NCBI GenBank assembly: GCA_963930775.1
Contig: OZ005694.1
Span: forward strand, 2,356,001-2,420,000
Length of the DNA stretch: 64,000 bases
Direction: 5' to 3'
Source of the DNA: Cliona cf. orientalis
Taxonomy: Eukaryota; Porifera; Demospongiae; Clionaida; Clionaidae
Shown: piece by piece, positions 1 to 12,212 of the stretch
How the letters are laid out: each line of letters begins with the position of its first letter
Position numbering within the stretch: the stretch's first letter is position 1
Position numbers and translations under genes: made by a program
Notes under the pieces: model-generated
Seen by the model: only the letters and a program-made list of their open reading frames with translations
What the model was told of the DNA's origin: nothing
Databases searched by the model: none

Positions 1-234
1 GGCATACTTATCGTCAATAATTATTATTGGATGTTGAGAATCGATTGATGTGAAATTGTGTTGTCAATAATAATTGCACAGCAACAGCTATTATTAATGG
101 TTAACTTCGGACCAATAAGCTATATTATACGCAAAGTAATTAATTTTGATCATGCAATGTCATGATTGTATTAAAATTTAAGACAAAAGCCCCCAGAAAA
201 ACGAATTTTATTATGAGAATATTAAATAAATTAA

Positions 235-452
235 AATAATGAAGGGCTCAGAAGCTAAGTGGGCTATATAACCTCGAACTAAATGTGGGAATTATCTAAA
301 AAGCTCAAAAATGGACTAAAAACCATGCCAAAATTTTCAATTTCTATACCTCATGAAATATATATTTAAACATATTATTTTCAAAATTCGGAGAGCTAAG
401 TCAATGGGTTAGCCCACTTTAATTTGCCTCTGAGCCCTTGATTATTATTTCT
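235..452. repeat. foldback (MITE-like) element upstream of RACK1
   Basis: The two ends are inverted copies of each other: AATAATGAAGGGCTCAGA at the left and TCTGAGCCCTTGATTATT at the right, each followed inwards by a match around AGTGGGCTA. No coding potential is seen. The rest of positions 1-480 is AT-rich and holds nothing else I can support. Confidence 0.65.
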
Positions 453-526
453 CTTATGAATGGGAACCATCGGAGAGCATTAAAATTTAGTGGGCGGGGC
501 TGAGCACGCTGCTGCCCCTATACTAC

Positions 527-556
527 TGCGCATGCGCGGGTATCCTTTCTTTCCTC
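527..556 (+). promoter_or_regulatory. TATA-less core promoter: NRF1-like site plus 5'TOP-like tract
   Basis: The palindrome TGCGCATGCGCGGG matches the NRF1 consensus core. About 70 bp before the RACK1 start codon it is followed by the pyrimidine tract CCTTTCTTTCCTC. RACK1 mRNAs belong to the 5'TOP class of translation-related messages in other animals, so transcription probably starts in this tract. No TATA box is seen. The motifs are visible; their function is inferred. Confidence 0.5.
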
Positions 557-624
557 GTGACTTGGAGTAGCTAAGGCTACGAGTGGTGAGTGTATCCGTT
601 GGAATCAGGAGAGGGAGAGAGAGA

Positions 625-1361
625 ATGAGCGACCAACTTCGCCTGAGGGGGACGTTGAAGGGTCACGGTGGATGGGTGACTCAGATTGCCACCACTCCCA
701 GCGTACCTGATATGATACTCTCGGCTTCGAGAGGTACGTACCCACATGTATCACAAATTAGGGATGGAGGATGAATTTTATCCTAGTGTACATTATTATG
801 CAAGAGAGAGGTAGTGGAATAGTAAGAGGGGAGACAGTGTGTTACATGTGTGTGTCTGTGGGGTATGCGGTGTGATTGATCTGTACACTCACATCACTAA
901 TGTTAATACCCTACGTGCTGACCTGCCTGTTCACGACCTTGCATGAGCAGAAAGCACATGGCCTGGTGTGGGTATGGTCGATAGGCGTGGCCAGAAAAAA
1001 GCAGAGGCATAATGGAGCCAGTTGTTCGACGATTCCGACAGATTCCCTGTGCTTATGAGTCACTCTGATGCCTGGATCTTCAGATCTGGCAATTTTTGTG
1101 TTGACGACAGACAGACAAAACCAATTGCTTTACCCCTTGCTGCGCATGTGTGCGCGGGGTAATTACACGTACATTGTATACTGTATTAATTTATGTGGAA
1201 GTTCCTCAATTGAATGAAGTATGTAAAGCATGTGAGAAAGAGAGAGAGAGGATTTGTGGGAGATTGAATTCTTGGCATGAAGAGGGGTGGACGTGAGTGG
1301 TTTATTACCAGTATGTCTGCATGAATGAGCTTGAACGACTAGTGTGTATGTCAGTCAGTGT

Positions 1362-1394
<33 letters not shown>

Positions 1395-4300
1395 TTGCAG
1401 AAAGAAGGATGGGTGGGTAGTTGTGTTCAGGTGGTGGTGTGATAAAGGAATGAGTTTGTGTGTGTGAGAGAAAGAGAGAGGGGTGGGAGGGAGAGCGAGA
1501 GGAGGAGGGAGGAAGAGAGAGACAGACACAGAGAGAAAGAGAGAAAGGGGAGAGAGATTAAATGTGAGGTAGATTCCAGTCTCCCTTCTCCCTCCTTCAG
1601 ACAAGACGATCATAGTGTGGAATTTGACTCGTGATGAGACCAACTACGGTATAGCCAAGCGCAGTCTCCATGGACACAACCACTTTGTCTCAGATGTTGT
1701 CATCAGCAGTGATGGACAGTTTGCTCTCTCTGGATCTTGGGATAGTACACTAAGGCTCTGGGACCTCAGCACGTGAGCAACAGTATTACCTGCACATGTG
1801 AAGCTTTATTTACGGTATACTTGAAAATTTTGGCTGGATAAAAGTTTCATCAAGCCCAGCTACCTTTGTGTAGCGAAAAGTTTGTGGAATATTTTTTCGC
1901 CAATGCAGTAATGGTTGCCATATCCTTATGCAATCTTCAACACAGGACAAACAATTAGCCTGATAAAAATTTTCACCAATGAGCAGGTGGCGAAATCAGC
2001 GAAAATTTTCTCCAAGCAAAAATTTCTACGTATACGGTATTATACGTGTATCTCCTATCAATGTTAAACTGCACCCATGACCCTTAAAATTTAAAACTGA
2101 CAGTAGTGAGCAGAATAAGGTGTGAAGGATAAGCAGCTTGGCATGTTCTGCTCAATATTTAACCCTCGGCGCATGCGCCGTAGGGTTACGGTAGTCGTTC
2201 TGTGTGTCTGTCTGTCCGTCTGTCTGTCTGTCTGTTAACTCTCTAACTGCTTCAGACTTCGTTTGCGAGTCTCAAGTTCGGTGTTATATGATTCCTTATG
2301 GCGTTTCAAAGCCATGTATTGTGTGGATTTCGCTGAAAACGCTTTGTTCTCCAGTTCTGGCGACATTTGTTCCGGACCGCTACCTTTCACCATAGATCAT
2401 CCTTCCACGCACCGTTGCAGCTTTTCGATGGACAAAATGAACAACACTGGACTTCTTTCAAGATAGAAAATGATAATAACTCCTGCAAAGTTACTGTCTC
2501 GAAGTATTTAGTGTAACTGCCAAGCTTCTTGACTTTCCTGGCCTGCAAACAACTCGTTTCTATTTACACGAATGTCATGCTACCGTATACATGCATGCGT
2601 ACTGCTATAATATACTATTCTATAAAGAGCACGTGTCTGAACTTGGCCAGCTGTTAACCCTTGGCGCATGCGCGAGGGTTACTGTAGTCGTTCTGTGTGT
2701 GTGTCTGTCTGTCTGTCTGTTAACTCTGTAACTGCTACATACCTCGTTTGCGAGTCTCAACCTCGGTGTTATATGATTCCTTATGGCGTTTCAAAGCCAT
2801 GTATTGTATGGATTTCGCTGAGAACGCTTCGTTCTCCAGTTCTGGTGACATTAATTTTACTCAGGACCGCTACCTTCCACCATAAGTCCATCCTTCCACG
2901 CACCTTGGCAGCTTTTTGATGGACAGAATGAACAACAGTAGACTTCTTTCAAGATACAACAAAGTAGTTCCAGCTACAACTCCTGTAAAGCTACTGCCTG
3001 CCTGGGCCAATAGTCAGCGAAGCATAAAGTTTAAATAGCTTCTTGACTTTCCTGCAAGCCACACCCAATGCACTTGTCTCTATTTACACGCAAGTCATGC
3101 TACCGTATACATTGTGCTGCACTCTCTGGCCCTGAGCTGTTTTTCAGTTGAAGCAGCTGGTAAGGTACTAATATGAATGTGCTTGTAGCCTTGCACCAGG
3201 CCCTTGGAGGGTACAAGGCTATAGCACCTTTGGTTCTCTACCACCCAGTTCACATGCAACATATTCTGTGCAGAGTTATTGTAGCTATTTTTTGATTTGA
3301 TTTCAAATAAGTGTATAAATCATGCCTCCGGTCCGCAAGCAGTGTCCTAAATATTGTTCCATGGCAGAAATCTGTGTATGTGTATGACTTCCAGTTTATT
3401 CCACTAGCCTATAGAAAGCAAGAGAATAGCGGTAATAGCATCAGAATCAGCAGATGATATTGAATTGAGGCTAGTGAAAAATAGCGGCACCAGAAGAGCA
3501 CAACTTGAAAGCGAGCCTACACAGAATACAGCTTAGTCTAGTCACCAGACCAGAGATGACATACTCCACCTCCAAAACTGGTACGACACCCCTCAACTTG
3601 AGCTTGAGAAGCATGATCTGGGCACTCAGGGTCACTGCAGGAGATCAATGTAGTTATCATTGCCAGCTTGTATGTGCAACAAACACCACGCAACGCGCCG
3701 AGGGTTCTGGGCTCTAGAGAGCTCTAGTTATCGTGGTGCTTAAGTGTAGATATGCTATAGTAATTGAGCAATACCTGATTATCAGTCTTGGAAGAAGGCA
3801 GTGTTCTCCCCAGCATACCTAAGCATGTCGGCCTTCAGTTTAGAGTTTACTTTGATGTGGGAATAGGGATAATCCGTAGGTTTTGCTGTGGTCACAGGCT
3901 CCACCCAAACTACCCCTCCCCCCCCCCCCCCCCCCAATCATGCCTCGAACTTCGCTTCGGGAGATCAATGGAAGGGTGTTAATGGGTATGGTGGATTACA
4001 AGAACATTTTTGTCCTTAGAAAGGTATTACCTCTACACCTATCTAGCATTTTTACTCCATATACATGTATATATATATATACATGAAAGATAATAATATA
4101 GTATTAAGTCAGTTGACCTTTTATTTGATTTACTACACAGTGGTACAACCACCAGGAGGTTTGTGGGGCATACCAAAGATGTGCTGAGTGTTGCGTTTTC
4201 TGCCGACAACCGTCAGATTGTGTCTGCCGCTCGTGACCACACCATCAAGCTCTGGAATACTCTTGGAGTATGCAAGTACACTATTCAGGTTAGAGTGAAA

Positions 4301-5451
4301 TTTGTGCGTCTATTTGTTGTATACACAATGTAGCTCAATCCTCCCCTATAGTGGTAAGCCCCCCCCCCCCCCCCCCCCCCCCCGGGCCTCTATAACTGAA
4401 GAGTTGGTGGTATGTATAGACGTGTACTCTCTCTCTCTCTTTCTCTCTTTCTCCCTCTTTCTCTCTCTCTTTCTCCCCCGCTCGCTCTCTCTCTCTCTCT
4501 AGGATGACTGTCACACTGATTGGGTGAGCTGTGTTCGATTCTCTCCAAACACTCAGAATCCAGTCATCGTCTCTTGTGGTTGGGATAAACTGGTCAAGGT
4601 AACTTCAGATTTTCTGTACCTTTACGAGATTATGCGTTGCATCTACATGTATCAGAGGAAGTACATGTTAGTGTGCCCCTCCCCATTTACTGTGAATGTT
4701 CTTTGCTTGGTGTATTTTCAAGAATATACCCAGGATTTTCTACAGAAGGCAAAGAGGGTCGCTGTTCCCCCCTCCCTCTTTTGCTGATATATTTGTGAGG
4801 TCTAGAGCGTGCCTTTCGTTCAATCTTTGGAAATTTTCTAGTCCAAACATCCTCCCCTGAGTCTGAAGTTTTTCTACGGGGATGGTTGAAATATAAAATC
4901 CATATCTGTGTATATCTAGTGGTTGGTCATTTTTGTTGGTGGGTAATGGTCGTCACTCAGTGGTCCCAATTCTGGTCACATAATAATTGATCATTATATG
5001 TATACATGTTCTTGATTGGCAAATAATAGATCAATAGTGGGGTGTGTGCACTACATCTTATGTACCATTGTGTCAGTGGACTTTCTGTTCATTCAGGTGT
5101 GGAATTTGACCAACTGCAAGCTGAAGACTAACCACTTTGGTCACAATGGCTACCTCAACTGTGTCACTGTTTCACCGGATGGATCTCTCTGTGCCTCCGG
5201 AGGAAAGGTCAGGAATAATTTAGCCACGGATTACCTTGTTATTCTCGTGTGTCAGGGAGTGTACAGAGGGAGGGAGAGAGGGGGAGAGAGGGTGGGGATG
5301 GGAGGGGGTAGCATGTGTATGAGCGAAAAACAATCTGCAGTGCACTTGGGTAAAGGATGAGCATTCTTGTGGAAAGAAGTATGTATAGGAGCAATTTCCA
5401 AACGGCTAAGTAGAACTTCAATTATACCACCTGAACCCATTTTCACTCACT

Positions 5452-5487
<36 letters not shown>

Positions 5488-6363
5488 ATGGCAATGCTAT
5501 GCTATGGGATTTGAATGAGGGGAAGCATTTGTACACTCTGAATGGAGGAGAGGTCATCAATGCTCTGGTCTTCAGTCCTAACAGGTACTGGCTCTGTGCT
5601 GCCACTGGACAGTCTGTCAAGATATGGGTAAGCTGAATCTCCCTCCCTCCCTCTCCCTTTCTCTCTCTCTCTCTCTCTCTCTCTCCCTCTCCACCCCCCC
5701 CCCCCTCTCTCTCCCTCCCCCTCTCTCTCCCTCTCACCCCTCCTCAATATTTTTTTGGTTCCCTTCACGCTACACAAAAATATTGTTGCAAATTAACAGG
5801 ACCTTGAGAGTAAGTCCCTGGTTGATGAGATATTGGTGGATCGACTATCTACAAATGGCCCGGTGGAGTGTATGAGTTTAGCTTGGAGTGCTGATGGACA
5901 AACTCTCTTCGCTGGCTACACAGATAATCTAATTCGGTCAGTTCCATAACTAGTATTACTATTAGTGTGTGCGTGCAAGTAATAGTGTGTGTAAATGTTC
6001 TCCCCAGACCCCATTTCTGAATACCAACGTGCTAATCAGATTCACACCATGTGGCTTGCATGTGATTATCATGTGACACCACACTATAGCCAACTATTGT
6101 TGCAACTGAGAGTCATTGGTGCATTGCTATGGCAATCTCATGACCTGCTGCATCCTGTGTGTTCCAAAAAATGTGCACCAGACCCTTTCCTTTTGGGGGT
6201 GGGGTTTGAGGACAAGTGTATGTGTATGTGTGTGAGTGTGCGTGCCCATGGCCAACCCCTCCTGCTCAAATGCAACCAAGCATGTATATTATAATAATCT
6301 AACTGTTAATACATGCTTTATTATTTCTGCAGGGTGTATGATGTGGAGCCTGGGGCTATGTAG
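625..6363 (+). CDS. RACK1: RACK1, small-ribosomal-subunit WD40 scaffold, 8 exons
   Basis: Exons: 625-733, 1601-1772, 4141-4288, 4503-4598, 5097-5207, 5487-5627, 5800-5936, 6333-6363. All introns are GT-AG and the frame closes to 314 aa, close to the usual ~317. The protein starts [20 protein letters not shown] and ends VYDVEPGAM. Seven WD40 blades are recognisable through GH and WD pairs, including [28 protein letters not shown] and [23 protein letters not shown]1 sits at the head of the 40S ribosomal subunit and docks protein kinase C and other signalling proteins. Introns carry long CT and CA microsatellites, two poly-C runs (about 3924 and 4358-4383) and three transposon relics. In vertebrates RACK1 introns host box C/D snoRNAs; I could not establish any here. 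The family call is very secure. Confidence 0.97.
1812..2042. repeat. MITE-like element in RACK1 intron 2
   Basis: Imperfect terminal inverted repeats: GTATACTTGAAAATTTTGGC at the left against GTATACGTAGAAATTTTTGC read from the right on the other strand. A related end (AAATTTCTACGTATACGGTA) recurs near 34300 and a degenerate relative lies at about 58003-58210, so this is a dispersed family. No protein is encoded. Confidence 0.55.
2159..2592 (+). repeat. dispersed repeat R1, copy 1 (RACK1 intron 2)
   Basis: Starts AACCCTCGGCGCATGCGCC, runs through a GT/CTGT-rich tract, then a conserved ~250-bp core also present at 2653-3115 and, on the minus strand, at 60240-60512. Its plus-strand peptide fragment ([16 protein letters not shown]) recurs in all three copies as similar sequence, so the core may descend from a coding segment. 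The family is unidentified. Confidence 0.7.
2653..3115 (+). repeat. dispersed repeat R1, copy 2 (RACK1 intron 2)
   Basis: Same order as copy 1: AACCCTTGGCGCATGCGCGA, GT/CTGT tract, the core containing TTCCTTATGGCGTTTCAAAG, and the shared tail GTCATGCTACCGTATACAT. The two copies lie about 60 bp apart in the same orientation, which suggests a local tandem duplication or two nearby insertions. Confidence 0.7.
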
Positions 6364-6987
6364 CCATGACAACCAGCAAGCACACCTCTTCCACAACATA
6401 GTACACTGAGACACATTTCATGAATATTTGACTGTTGTGTGTTGTGTCAAATGAATTTTGTAATAACATTGTGCTTTTTCACAAAACCTGTGACGACGCT
6501 GGCCAGATGATACACAGTATATAATTAATATCATAGGAACGCATGTGGAGAGGATCGGATGACAATAATAATATTATTGTTGCTAAATTTTTGCATGCTA
6601 ATACAGTCTGTTATGGCAGTTGAGCAGTGGTGTCTCTATGTACTTGTGCTTATATTATCTGGGTGCAAGTTATCGAGTGTATTAGTAAGCTATACTGTGG
6701 TAAACAACAAACACAGGACAGGTGCATGGATTGGGTGCACATAAACCCACATGCTAACCTACAGCGCTGGCCCCTGACCATGCACCACTGATAATTATTA
6801 TTATTATTATTATAATACGCCAAGAATAATCATGCATTATTAAATTTTATGTCCATACATCCTAATAGAATCTTCTGAAAGAAAATTTAATAATAATAAT
6901 TATTATGGCAATGTTTCTATACTAATAATTATTATCATAAAGTCCATTCAATAATAAGGTCAAGCTGGATGACGACACTTCGCTTCT
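6364..6987. other. intergenic DNA between RACK1 and the ependymin-like copy 1
   Basis: No gene seen. From about 6515 this DNA matches 40040-40760 beside the second ependymin-like gene (shared AATATCATAGGAA and ATTTTATGTCCATACATCCT), so the duplicated block extends past the coding region. It contains TTATTA-rich palindromic microsatellite. Confidence 0.6.
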
Positions 6988-7829
6988 TTAGTAGCGGTAT
7001 AGGTACCGGTTGACATTGCGTTGTCCACAAATTTCAGCAGGCACATTAGACACAGAAGGGTCTGGTTCTTCAGGCACGAAGGTGATTAAGCTAAGTTGCT
7101 CCTCGTAGTCATTACCTTGCTCAGTGTAGCGGTAGAGCTTTGATGGATTACTTCTCTCCACTTCCACTACACGAATCTTTTCACCTTCCTTTGGTAATTT
7201 TTATGAGTAATACAATGATAATTATTGTCATAATAATAATATAGCTAATGCTTAAATGCTCATGGCTCAAACTTACAAGTGATGCTCTGCCATGGCATCA
7301 AGTGCTATGCCTCCCTTGGTGTGCTCAAAGCATTGGGCATCGTTTAGAAAGTCAAAATATTCAAATCGCTCATCATCACGGATCGGTGCAGATGTACAAG
7401 TAGCGGCATCATCTTTAGTTCTGCAGTGTGCGAAATTAATCATAATTTATTGTATGCATTCTATTATGGAGCTATTATGACTTTTTCAAGTTTAAAATTT
7501 TGCATGATATGGTGGCTAATATAATTTTATTGATGCTTGCATGATTCAGCTAATTATAATGCCAAACAAGGATTTAGTGGTATGTACAAATTAACGTGGC
7601 TACAGGATGAACTTGTATAATAATTATTATTCCTGCAAAAAATTGAGTACTGTAGCATGGGTATAATGGTATATCTGCATGCTTTGATGCATTACTACAT
7701 CACAGAACGTAGACAGCACTACTGGACTGGTTTATCTGATCGGTATCAGAATTATGTCTTACTATAGTATGAATTAATTGTCTGGTGAATGGTCATGTAT
7801 GAAAAGTGTATAAAATCAGTCTTACAGTG

Positions 7830-8500
7830 AGATGTCATTTATCTGAATATTTGTTTGCTGATGTAAGATGTATCTTAATTGTGTCTAATTTTCATATGCA
7901 TATCTTATTTTCTTCTGAATAATAATGTTGACATTTTTCAGACATGATATCGTGTGTCTGACATATATCTGAAATATCAATCATCTTAAATACGTTATCT
8001 GAAATATATCTGATCGTAACTGTTGATCCAAAAATGTCTGATTATGATGAGAATACTCATCCACTGACATTCAGACGGTATTAAGACACAGTATAGGTAT
8101 AAGATGTATTTCAGATATCTTAAACTGTGGGACTATAGCTACTCATTCAGATGCTACTCAGACATGGCATAAGATATATTTCAGATATGTATACATGATA
8201 TATATGTGACACATACACAATATTAGACGGTTCTCAGACAAAGTATAAGATACATTTCAGATGTCTGAAAATGTTACACTTAATTTAGTGATTGACTACT
8301 CATTCAGATGGTACTCAGACACATGTACAGTATAAGATACATTTCAGATGTCTGAAAATGTGACACTGCCAAGTGATTTACACAATTAGCTAGATGGTAC
8401 TCAGACAAAGTATAAGATGCATTTCAGATATCTGAAAATGTGACTACTCCTTCAGGCGATACTCAGACACAGTATAAGATACATTTCAGATATCCCAGCT
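7830..8500. repeat. subterminal repeats of the CACTA element
   Basis: About six to seven degenerate repeats, roughly 70-100 bp apart, built round ACTCAGACA-AGTATAAGATAC and ATTTCAGATATCTGAAAATG. Each contains the short palindrome CAGATATCTG or a variant. Looser relatives (CAGACA, TTCAGATAT) occur at the other end, 11150-11520. Repeats of this kind are the usual transposase-binding sites of CACTA elements; that role is inferred here. Confidence 0.65.
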
Positions 8501-8908
8501 TACGTAATGTAACGAGTTGAGGAAGGGGGCGGGGGCTTCCACGTGACACGATTTTTGAAATTTGGCACACACAACGCTGTAGCTCGAGGTGTTGATACCA
8601 GATCTACAGTGGCCGGGAAGGGCCTGCTTTCGATCAACACTCTTTTCGGTGACAGACAAGTAAGTTTGTGTATGCGTAACTAGTGTTATTAACAAGTCCA
8701 GCTAGCCAGGCGGCCTTCGGGTGGCTCATGCTGCTGGCGCTTGAGACTGACCATTGTTCATAAATTATTTACAAAATGTATGACAAAAGAAGTGCGCGGC
8801 CCGCGCTTTTTTTGCTTCATGGTTGTCTACTTACATTTTAACTACTAACTGTCCACTAAGCGAAGTGTTGTGTTGCTTGATTCGAGAGTTGAAACTTGTT
8901 CAGTGGAA

Positions 8909-10775
8909 ATGGAAGCATTTAGTAAACTGCGATTTTTACTCTCTGAAGCTCAGTTGTCACAAGAAGATGCCATTGCGCTCTTGCTTCAAGATAAGGCCAC
9001 ACCTGATGCTCCTCAAACACTCGATTCCAGCACCCCTGGTGGCGTAAGTGATGGGGCCTCAGATGTCAGCAGCCATTCTCCGTCTCTTCATCATGCTGAC
9101 TCTCATGATGGTACAGATCAGCTGGAAACAAACCCTGGTTTGACTATGTCACCTTTATAGGTGTGTTTGTGTGTACATGCATACTTTGGTCTTGTTTCTC
9201 CGTCAAAACATAGATAAAGAATCTGGAAACCAAGAGCCTGTGTCTGACAACAAAGACAAAAGCACAGACAACCAGACTGAGGCAAAAGGTGCCGGTGTAT
9301 CATCTGCGAATCAAGGGAAAAATCAAGATCTAGTACAACCTGATGCATCAGTGATTGAGTGCTTACTTTCAAAGAAAAGAAATGCAACGAAAAGAAAAGT
9401 CTATGTAACGTTGACTCCTATACTGTGTAACTGTATTCTTACACAACTTATTTTCTTGCAGTACCTTATCCGCAAAGCAGCCAAAGAAGCCAAAGGTTAT
9501 GGGCCGAAAAAGCTTTTCTGATCTTAAGCCTGTTGTCCGAAAGTACATTCTTGACAGGGTATGTGTATATGTTTACTTTTTATTAACTCAAAGCTACATA
9601 GCTACCAACAATGGCTTTGACCTACGTTCGGTTATTTATGTCTGTGTGTCTGGGGTATACAGGTTGAGAAACAATATCCAGAGTTGGGTAAACACGAGAA
9701 AGTGTTTGACCGAACAGTGTCAAGAATCCTGTCTCAACACAAATACTACAGGAGTGAAAAAGGACGTGGTCATGTGGTATGTCAGAGAGTTATTAATATT
9801 ATTTATACATTCATGGTTGTATTCATGTTATGAAAATGATGATATAGGCTTCTCCATGTGCAAAAAAGAATCCTAGCCCTGGGCGCAAACAAGTCAAGGC
9901 TCTTTTAGAAAAATGAAAAGCAACACCAAAGGGAAAAGCGAAGAGCACGGCTAAAAAAAGTCAAGTAAGATTGATATTGAGCCACTATTTGTTCATTAGT
10001 TAAGTGTAACAGATATAGTTCTTACTGTATGTTAGTATGTTATTATGCTAATGTTAAAATGTTACATATATTTACAGGATAAGTGCGGCTCTGCTAGAAG
10101 AAATTTGGCAGATGAACTTGGGCAATCAAGTTCAAAACATGATGTAAGTTCACTTCAGAAGACTATGTAATTGCATGTTTAGCACTATGTATCATTGTTT
10201 ACAGTGTGGCTCTAGTGGGGATCAATCTCTCGCTCAAGGGTAAATACACTCTGTATATTTTATATAACACATATCAATGCTATGTTTATTATACATGAAT
10301 AATTATAATTATTTAGAGACTTACTTGTCGTTCAGAAGAAAGGGAAAGAGATAGCTCAGGCGATATTTGTGAAGATAGTGGATGGTAAGTGTCACATTTT
10401 TGTGTATTTGTATTTTGGATACTCAATTCTGGTCTATGTTGATTTCTCTAATCCTTACAGATATGTACTCAGTGGTGTGCTTACTTAAACCAGTTAGTGT
10501 CTCTGTGCCACTATATGAAGCTGTGGACGGCAAGGACGACATCAGCGAATTGCAGGTAAATGTACACACATTTCCCTCAGTTTGTATGCACTTTAGCCAA
10601 TCAGTAACACGTAACAACTGTTATATACATTACTTTTCAACTATAGCTACTTGCACTTTGTAATCATACAATGTCATGCATGTAGGTGAATGACAATTTC
10701 ATTTGGAAAATGGAGTTCTTGCTAAAGAAGGAACAAAAGCGACAGCGTGTTCCGGTTGAAAGGCTTTATCATTGA
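8909..10775 (+). pseudogene. spliced gene carried by the CACTA element, unknown function
   Basis: Likely exons: 8909-9137, 9214-9398, 9478-9558, 9663-9776, 9848-9964, 10078-10143, 10205-10239, 10317-10384, 10461-10555, 10686-10775; the phases close. The product starts MEAFSKLRFLLSEAQLSQED, has a Ser/Asp-rich acidic stretch, then a basic part (GRKSFSDLKPVVRKYILDR, then RTVSRILSQHKYYRSEKGRG) that could bind DNA, and ends KRQRVPVERLYH. One TGA lies in frame at 9914-9916 within an exon that otherwise stays open. A weak upstream donor near 9894 could splice it out, so the gene is either broken or alternatively spliced. The third exon's acceptor is uncertain. I do not recognise the family. It lies wholly inside the transposon and is absent from the empty paralogous site, so it travelled with the element. 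Confidence 0.55.
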
Positions 10776-11901
10776 CGAACTGGTAATGTTGGTTATGTTG
10801 GGTTACGGACAGACTAATAGTATTGTGTACGTATTTATCATCATCACTTGTCAATGAGTTGGGTTCAGTTATTATGACATTGTACTGTAGTCTCAACACT
10901 AATCTTTTGCTTTCACTTACAATTGGTTTTTGTTTTTGTAATTTCAACAAAAAATCACGTATACTCAGTTTTCCCCATGATTCAAACAACCATTCATCAG
11001 TCCATCACCAATGTTATTTATATCTGATAATTGTCTCAACAATCAATTTTTCCTATAATAATAAATTCTAATCATACTCTCGTAAGACAATTCAAGACAG
11101 TACTGTTACTTGCGTGTGCATATACGTATACTGTAATCTGCGTATATAGGCTTTCAGACATTATTCACAGCATGTCAGATACATGCAACTCTTAATAAGA
11201 TATTAATCATACTCTCTTAAGACTGATTTCAAGCGCTCTAAGATAGAGTCACAGAGCTTTCATAGATTTATCAGATTTATATTCAAACAAAATTCAACAA
11301 CATTCAAACAAAATTCAGATATCAGTTTATATTTAAGTGTCTGGTAATCATACAATTCTGGATACAAGTCCAACAGAATTCAGATATTTTAAAGATATTT
11401 TACATATTTTTTTGGACTTTTGTCCAACAAAATTAAGACATTTTAAGTACCATAGGATTCCCATACAATTCATACATGGTATTAAGATTGATTTAAGATT
11501 GCGTTCAGACAAACACATCCAGTAGTGCAGAGGAAGCCCCATGGACCTGTTTAATTCACATGAATGTTTCATGTATATTAGATTATGCATGTATAATAGC
11601 CAATATAATATTATGCTTTTGCAATTGGCCATGGATGATAATTATTTTACAAAAGTAAGCAGCTGCAATAATATATATACTAATTATTATTTATAGTTAT
11701 GGTCAGGCCTATGACGCTATAGAAATCTTACGTTTGTACAGTATATCTCACTCTCTTTCCCTCCTCAAACAATCCCCAATACTCAGCAGATGTTCCATTG
11801 CCAAAAAGGTACCTTACATGATAAGCCAGATTCATTAAACTGCGATTCCAGACTGCAGTGCCACGGGACACACTGTTTCCCCTCTCAAGTTTGACAGTTG
11901 C

Positions 11902-12212
11902 CTGTGCAGACAATATTTTAAAATTAAAAAAACCCACATTACTTTTAAACCACGCCCATTTTTTTGCACTATCGGGGCTGTAGCTTGTACCTAGGGGAGG
12001 CAGGCAAGTATTTCTGACTGAGATTCAGTGAGAAGTAAGCAGTAAGATAAGCAGAACATGCCTTATAGCTACACTTGTTCATGAATTTCATGTGGTGAAC
12101 GAATTGTCACAACAAATATTGAATGGCTTCATTGCCCCCACAACTTGCAGCTTGTGGGGGCAAGCGCCCCCACTGCCCACCCCCCCCCCCCCCCCCCCCC
12201 CCCCCCCCGTTT
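11902..12212. other. spacer with poly-C run
   Basis: No gene seen. Here copy 1 of the ependymin-like gene stops resembling copy 2, so the expected first exon is missing. A run of nearly 30 C residues begins at about 12181. Confidence 0.5.

Larger units (their letters stand above)
7717..11527. mobile_element. CACTA (EnSpm-type) DNA transposon, 3811 bp, 3-bp TSD
   Basis: Left end CACTACTGGACTGGTTTATC; right end read on the other strand CACTACTGGATGTGTTTGTC. Flanking CAG occurs on both sides (7714-7716 and 11528-11530). The paralogous gene copy at about 41460-41480 has one CAG and no insertion (AATACAGAGGAAGC), giving a ready-made empty site. CACTA termini with a 3-bp target duplication are diagnostic of the CMC/EnSpm superfamily. 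No recognisable CACTA transposase is present. The element carries subterminal repeats and one spliced gene (8909-10775), so it is probably mobilised in trans. Confidence 0.85.
6988..11901 (-). pseudogene. ependymin-related secreted protein, copy 1 (damaged)
   Basis: Minus-strand exons matching copy 2 at 40767-42212: exon 2 11732-11901 (WNRSLMNLAYHVRYLFGNG), exon 3 7277-7420, exon 4 6988-7188 ending LYRY-stop. The EPDPSV-NVPAEIC motif and spaced cysteines resemble the C-terminus of ependymin-related (EPDR/MERP) proteins, which are small secreted glycoproteins. Three kinds of damage are visible. The signal-peptide exon is not found upstream of exon 2. Exon 3 has five extra bases (ATGGC, about 7288-7295) that put exon 4 out of frame. 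Intron 2 carries a 3.8-kb DNA transposon absent from copy 2. The exon 3 acceptor (CTGCAG) is intact here, unlike in copy 2. The family call is moderate; the relationship of the two copies is certain. Confidence 0.65.

Noticed and set aside
1305-1643. 112-aa minus-strand ORF in RACK1 intron 1
   Set aside because: Low-complexity product of GT/GA microsatellite.
5447-5777. Arg/Glu-rich minus-strand ORFs and CT-rich plus-strand ORF in RACK1 introns
   Set aside because: Translation of CT/CA microsatellites overlapping known exons in other frames.
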